Source: JAVBKB01 sp031554275 (GTDB lineage: Bacteria; Bacillota; Bacilli; JARBTR01). Taken from it: a stretch of 9,325 nucleotides of DNA. Of this stretch, positions 6,379 through 9,325 are shown piece after piece; positions within the stretch are counted from its first letter, which is position 1, and each line of letters opens with the position of its first letter. Position numbers and translations under genes: made by a program. The DNA lies in NCBI GenBank assembly GCA_031554275.1, contig JAVBKB010000182.1, positions 1-9,325 of the forward strand, read 5' to 3'. Below the pieces are notes generated by a model. That model saw only the letters and a list, made by a program, of their open reading frames with translations. It searched no databases and was not told where the DNA came from.

Positions 6379-6774
6379 ATGCTCTCTTGGATGAAGTATC
6401 TTGCTATTCTGCTGTTTTTTGGCGCGATTATTGCTGTTAGCAATCATTTTTTCACATTGCAAAAGATCAACGTGACAACCATTCAGGAGGTGGATGGACT
6501 TTTGCGAAGTGTGAATATTGGAGAACTTCGATCTACGGATCATGCGACCTTACAGAGGGAGACAATGTTGCAAGAGCTGCTGCTTTCTATTGCTTCTAGT
6601 CAAAAAAATCATCAAAGCGACATTCGCGTCTCCTATGTATTTCTTAATAAAGATGGTCAAGTAACAGAATCAGAGGAAGAAATCGCAGGTGTTCAGGTCA
6701 AAGTTGATACTTTAAATAAAGATGGTGAAGTTGAGTCTTCAAGTGAAAGAAGATTAATATTAAAGGAGGGTTAG
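6379..6774 (+). CDS. Small membrane-anchored protein of a Tad-like operon, unknown function
   Basis: I do not recognise this 131-residue protein. It has one N-terminal membrane segment (about residues 5-21, KYLAILLFFGAIIAV) after a short lysine-containing start. A polar, probably extracytoplasmic domain follows, with a helical part (33-75) and a beta-like C-terminal part. This layout suits a pseudopilin or TadE/TadG-type minor component, but no diagnostic motif is seen, and there is no lipobox cysteine. LNKDG occurs twice (89-93 and 112-116), 23 residues apart, suggesting a small internal duplication. AAAGAG lies eight bases before the ATG. The next gene starts one base after its stop, so it is the first gene of the operon with the secretion ATPase. 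Confidence 0.72.
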   Translation: MLSWMKYLAILLFFGAIIAVSNHFFTLQKINVTTIQEVDGLLRSVNIGELRSTDHATLQRETMLQELLLSIASSQKNHQSDIRVSYVFLNKDGQVTESEEEIAGVQVKVDTLNKDGEVESSSERRLILKEG

Positions 6775-6775
6775 G

Positions 6776-7159
6776 ATGTCAGAAAAAACCGGATTCTTAT
6801 TTTGCCTACTGATTTTCTCTGTTTTCATTCTGCCGTTTGGCGGAAATTTATTCTATGTGAATTTTCATGTTGATCAATTTATGAAGACCACTTTGGATGT
6901 CCAGAAGGTGATGAGTGAAGAAGGAGGGATTACAAATCGGATGATTTATTTAACAACAGGATTGCAGGAGAAGGGTTATGAAATCAATTTTACAAATGAA
7001 GAAGGTGATCGAATGGATGGTTTGCTGGCACCTGGTGAAGTTGTTCATATTCAATATAAATGTCAGTTCAGAAATTTTTTTGGTGAAATAAACGAATTGA
7101 CGACTTCTAATCAAGTGCATATTGAAAAAAGGAAGGTGATGCCAAATGGAGCGCCTTAA
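6776..7159 (+). CDS. Small membrane-anchored TadE-like/pseudopilin-like protein
   Basis: This 127-residue protein has one N-terminal membrane segment (about 6-22, GFLFCLLIFSVFILPFG) followed by a polar domain. The stretch DVQKVMSEEGGITNRM (41-56), then a short amphipathic part ending EKGYEI, resembles the layout of TadE-like and DUF4320-like minor pilin proteins, where a GG-turn separates two helices before a beta domain. That resemblance is from memory and is not strong. A perfect GGAGG lies six bases before the ATG and overlaps the end of the preceding gene. Its own 3' end overlaps the next gene by 14 bases, pointing to translational coupling. One cysteine (C96) lies in the outer domain, so no intramolecular disulfide is likely there. 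Confidence 0.72.
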   Translation: MSEKTGFLFCLLIFSVFILPFGGNLFYVNFHVDQFMKTTLDVQKVMSEEGGITNRMIYLTTGLQEKGYEINFTNEEGDRMDGLLAPGEVVHIQYKCQFRNFFGEINELTTSNQVHIEKRKVMPNGAP

Positions 7160-7838
7160 TCAGAAAATTGATGATCTGCTGAGTCAGCTTGGCATTTCGA
7201 GGGAGATATTTCTTCGGACTAGGGTCAAAATGGTTATTCTGTGCAATGGCATATTATTTTTGATATTGATTATTCTTCGATCTTGGACTTTGTTAGCGCT
7301 AGCACCCATCATGTGTGTTATAGGATGGCTGATGCCATACGGCTATCTGCTTCTAATCAAGAAATCCTCAGCTGCTGTAAAAGTTCAAATTTTCCCTCAA
7401 TTTTTGCGATACTTCATTGCGTTATTCCCCACAAATGAAACTGTATTACAAACACTTCAACAAACTTTACCATTTATCAAGGACATTGACTTTCAAAAGC
7501 AAGTTCAGCTTTTAATTATTAAAGTCGAATCCAGAGCTGATGATGCTGGAGAAGCATTTATCGAGTTTGCAGATTATATTGGTACAAGCGAAGCGCATCT
7601 TGTGATGTCATTTCTTTATGAATTTGATTTGGAGGGGATCAATAGAGAAGAGCTGGTCATGCTTGAGCACATCATTCATCAACTCCATTTAAACAATGTC
7701 CATGAGGTTTGCCTTCGAAAAGAGAATAGTATTTCAAAGTATGCCAATCCACCAATTATTCTAGCATTGTTCTTTGTTTTTACATTCGCACTATGTGTAT
7801 TTTATTATTATCTGACGCAACAAATAGGCACCATTTAA
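7146..7838 (+). CDS. Short TadB/TadC (T2SS GspF-like) inner membrane platform protein
   Basis: This 230-residue membrane protein lies directly upstream of the assembly ATPase, where Tad systems keep TadB and TadC. Hydrophobic helices lie at about 29-44, 47-71 and 203-224. The cytoplasmic part between them (about 72-200) is helical and starts IFPQFLRYFIALFPTNETV, like the family pattern in which a short loop precedes a helix bundle. FIEFADYIGTSEAHLVMSFLYEF fits the second half. Typical TadB/TadC proteins are nearer 300 residues, with a pair of C-terminal helices; this one ends after a single helix, so it is reduced. AAGGTGAT sits just before the ATG, inside the preceding gene. The role would be to anchor the ATPase and drive pilin extrusion. 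Function is inferred from topology and context. Confidence 0.68.
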   Translation: MERLNQKIDDLLSQLGISREIFLRTRVKMVILCNGILFLILIILRSWTLLALAPIMCVIGWLMPYGYLLLIKKSSAAVKVQIFPQFLRYFIALFPTNETVLQTLQQTLPFIKDIDFQKQVQLLIIKVESRADDAGEAFIEFADYIGTSEAHLVMSFLYEFDLEGINREELVMLEHIIHQLHLNNVHEVCLRKENSISKYANPPIILALFFVFTFALCVFYYYLTQQIGTI

Positions 7839-7843
7839 TTTAT

Positions 7844-7850
7844 GAGGAGG
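7844..7850 (+). promoter_or_regulatory. Strong ribosome binding site for a TTG start
   Basis: GAGGAGG lies seven bases upstream of TTG at 7858. The only nearby ATG (7842) is in another frame, so the TTG is taken as the ATPase start. Confidence 0.8.
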
Positions 7851-7857
7851 AAAGCCA

Positions 7858-9027
7858 TTGACCACTGATCATACGAAGCAAATACCTGAGTCTCTTTTGG
7901 AAGTTGTAAAAGTAGAGCAACAGGTAGAAAACGAGTCACCGAAAATCATCAAATCAGGTGTTGATGAAATCATTCACAGTTCTTTTCTTCATGCGATACT
8001 TGTGGATGAAGCAATTACTGATGTATCTTACAACGGAGCGCATCTAACAGTGAAACATAATCAAAAGGGGCGGCTTTTGGCAGATATCCAGCCCTCCAAG
8101 CAAGAGGTTTCACAGCTCATCAAGAAAATTGCCGATATCCAGGGCAAGGATTTCACACCAACAACACCTATTCTCGATATCGAATTGGGATTTCTACGGA
8201 TCAATGCAGTTCATGGCTGCTTATCTGAGAAGGGCATTACTTTCGCAATAAGGATTTCACCACCAAAGTTGCTTTTGCATGACCTTACAGAAGTAGCGCC
8301 TGCCAATGTTGTGCAGCTTTTGCAGGTTCTCGTCCAAGCAAAGTGCAACATCATCATTTCAGGTGCAACAGGTTCCGGGAAAACTGAGCTGCAGAAAGCA
8401 TTGGTTGCCTCTATTCCAGCTTCTCAAAAAATCGTACTAATTGAGGATACTCAAGATTCACATCTAAAGGTTCTATACCCTGACAAAGATATTGTTAGCT
8501 GGCACACTTTAAAAGACGTCCAACGCGAACACAAAATTAGCGAGCATGAGCTTATGAAAGCAGCACTTCGCAATGATCCCGAATGGATTATCATTAGTGA
8601 AACACGGGGTTCGGAGGCTTATGATATGCTGGAAAGCGCCTTAACAGGACATGCGATTTTGACAACAATCCATGCGAATTCCGCCAATCAAATTCCCGCT
8701 AGAATACTCCGAATGATTTGTAAAAACTACTCCCTCAATGAGCAATTTCTTGGGAAAGACATTACTGAAGTATTTCAGATAGGTGTGCATATGCAACAGG
8801 ATTACAACAAAACTGGTATTCATCGTTATATCAAGGAAATCGTTGAGTTTACTGGATTTGATGATTCAGGAGCCCATTCAAAAGTTCTCTACCGAAAAAG
8901 TAGTCAACTTAAATCAAAGAGAAAATATAAAGATTCGATCGCAATTGATCAGTTAACTGCCTCTATGCAAGACTTGCTCGAGAATATGAGACTTCTACAT
9001 TTAATTCCAGAAGAGTTCTTAATGTAG
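7858..9027 (+). CDS. CpaF/TadA-family type II/IV secretion ATPase
   Basis: This 389-residue cytosolic hexameric-type ATPase would power assembly of a pilus-like fibre. The N-terminal domain (about 30-135) carries RINAVHG and GITFAIRIS, matching the family pattern before the motor domain. Walker A is GATGSGKT (169-176, K175). The Asp box is LIEDTQD (194-200). Walker B is WIIISETRG (243-251), with E248 as the catalytic glutamate. The His box is GHAILTTIHANS (264-275). All are in the CpaF/TadA/VirB11 style, and the four-cysteine motif typical of PilB/GspE ATPases is absent. The SETRG in place of the usual GEVRG is a small variation. It starts at TTG with a strong ribosome binding site, 19 bases after the platform-protein gene. 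It is somewhat shorter at the N-terminus than typical CpaF, and is likely active. Confidence 0.93.
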   Translation: MTTDHTKQIPESLLEVVKVEQQVENESPKIIKSGVDEIIHSSFLHAILVDEAITDVSYNGAHLTVKHNQKGRLLADIQPSKQEVSQLIKKIADIQGKDFTPTTPILDIELGFLRINAVHGCLSEKGITFAIRISPPKLLLHDLTEVAPANVVQLLQVLVQAKCNIIISGATGSGKTELQKALVASIPASQKIVLIEDTQDSHLKVLYPDKDIVSWHTLKDVQREHKISEHELMKAALRNDPEWIIISETRGSEAYDMLESALTGHAILTTIHANSANQIPARILRMICKNYSLNEQFLGKDITEVFQIGVHMQQDYNKTGIHRYIKEIVEFTGFDDSGAHSKVLYRKSSQLKSKRKYKDSIAIDQLTASMQDLLENMRLLHLIPEEFLM

Positions 9028-9054
9028 GAATCAGAAAGAAAATAGAATTCAATG

Positions 9055-9062
9055 AAAGGAGG
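9055..9062 (+). promoter_or_regulatory. Ribosome binding site that sets the start of the small pilin-like gene
   Basis: AAAGGAGG lies seven bases upstream of ATG at 9070. The in-frame ATG at 9064 is only one base from it and is too close to be used. Confidence 0.8.
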
Positions 9063-9069
9063 GATGGAA

Positions 9070-9231
9070 ATGGACTCGAAAATGGGTGCACTTTTCAATA
9101 TGGTTGTAGTAGTGGTGTTATTTGTTGTGATCGTTGCAGCGCTTGGAACAGTGCTCTTTCCAGAAGTGATGGAGAAGATTCAACATATAGTGATTTCTAA
9201 ACTGGATTCAGCACTAAACACCGGAAACTAG
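9070..9231 (+). CDS. 53-residue pilin-like peptide with one membrane segment
   Basis: This short gene encodes 53 residues: a short lysine-containing start (MDSKMG), one very hydrophobic valine-rich segment (about 7-30) and a small amphipathic tail (31-53). It follows the ATPase gene by 42 bases with an AAAGGAGG site, so translation is likely. Size, single-helix layout and context match the major pilin of Flp/Tad systems. The Flp motif (G followed by a conserved E-Y pair) is absent; a Lys-Met-Gly before Ala could be a processing site, but that is a guess. It could instead be a small subunit of the assembly complex. No homologue is recognised by eye. Confidence 0.75.
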   Translation: MDSKMGALFNMVVVVVLFVVIVAALGTVLFPEVMEKIQHIVISKLDSALNTGN

Positions 9232-9250
9232 AGGATTTACGGTATTTAAT

Positions 9251-9325
9251 GCAAAACCGCAAAGCACAACCGCAAAGCACAACCCAGAGCAAAACCACAA
9301 AGCACAACCGCAAAGCACAACCACA
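9251..9325 (+). repeat. Tandem 13-base C/A-rich repeats, cut by the window edge
   Basis: The consensus unit GCACAACCGCAAA occurs at 9251-9263, 9264-9276, 9277-9288 (12 bases, degenerate), 9289-9301, 9302-9314 and 9315 to the edge. Units at 9251 and 9289 have GCAAAACC in place of GCACAACC. The array has no T, so it stays open in every plus-strand frame; that is not evidence of coding. It begins 20 bases after the pilin-like gene. Being C-rich and G-poor, it could act in Rho-dependent termination, or be a variable-number repeat. Confidence 0.85.

Noticed and set aside
9249..9325. Open frame from ATG at 9249 through the tandem repeats
   Set aside because: The repeat lacks T, so no stop codon can occur; the nearest purine-rich site (AGAGGA) is about 13 bases away, too far to be convincing. 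A real gene is possible but not supported here.

Overview
The window looks like a chromosomal segment of a low-GC Gram-positive of the order Bacillales. The gene order ecsA, ecsB, hmoB, hemE, hemH, hemY resembles the Bacillus subtilis ecs to hemEHY neighbourhood. The proteins resemble the Bacillus versions, strong AGGAGG-type ribosome binding sites are common, and haem is made by the coproporphyrin-dependent route typical of Firmicutes. Planococcaceae (Sporosarcina or Lysinibacillus relatives) is my guess at family level; it is inference only.

Region 1 (1-1484) holds the 3' end of the ABC transporter ATPase gene ecsA and the complete permease gene ecsB, joined by a one-base stop/start overlap. 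Region 2 (1582-5843) is a haem block. hmoB, for a haem-degrading monooxygenase-like protein, runs leftward. hemE, hemH and hemY run rightward and encode uroporphyrinogen decarboxylase, coproporphyrin ferrochelatase and coproporphyrinogen oxidase. The hmoB/hemE divergent gap carries two overlapping candidate promoters. A stem-loop at 5856-5890 closes the haem genes.

Region 3 (5844-6378) is a 535-base gap without a convincing gene. It holds the terminator, a 147-base imperfect palindrome of the dispersed Bacillales type (5911-6057), a strong sigma-A-like promoter (6076-6103), about 130 bases of C-rich, G-poor sequence (6111-6240), and a run of eight C (6280-6287).

Region 4 (6379-9231) is a compact operon of five genes: two small single-membrane-anchor proteins, a short TadB/TadC/GspF-like platform protein, a CpaF/TadA-type secretion ATPase that starts at TTG, and a 53-residue pilin-like peptide too short for a routine ORF search. 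Together they look like a reduced Tad/type IV pilus-like assembly machine. This is the most interesting part of the window. The right edge (9251-9325) is a tandem array of a 13-base C/A-rich unit, cut by the window end. The C-rich, G-poor tracts on both sides of the operon could be Rho-loading sites; that is a hypothesis from composition only.
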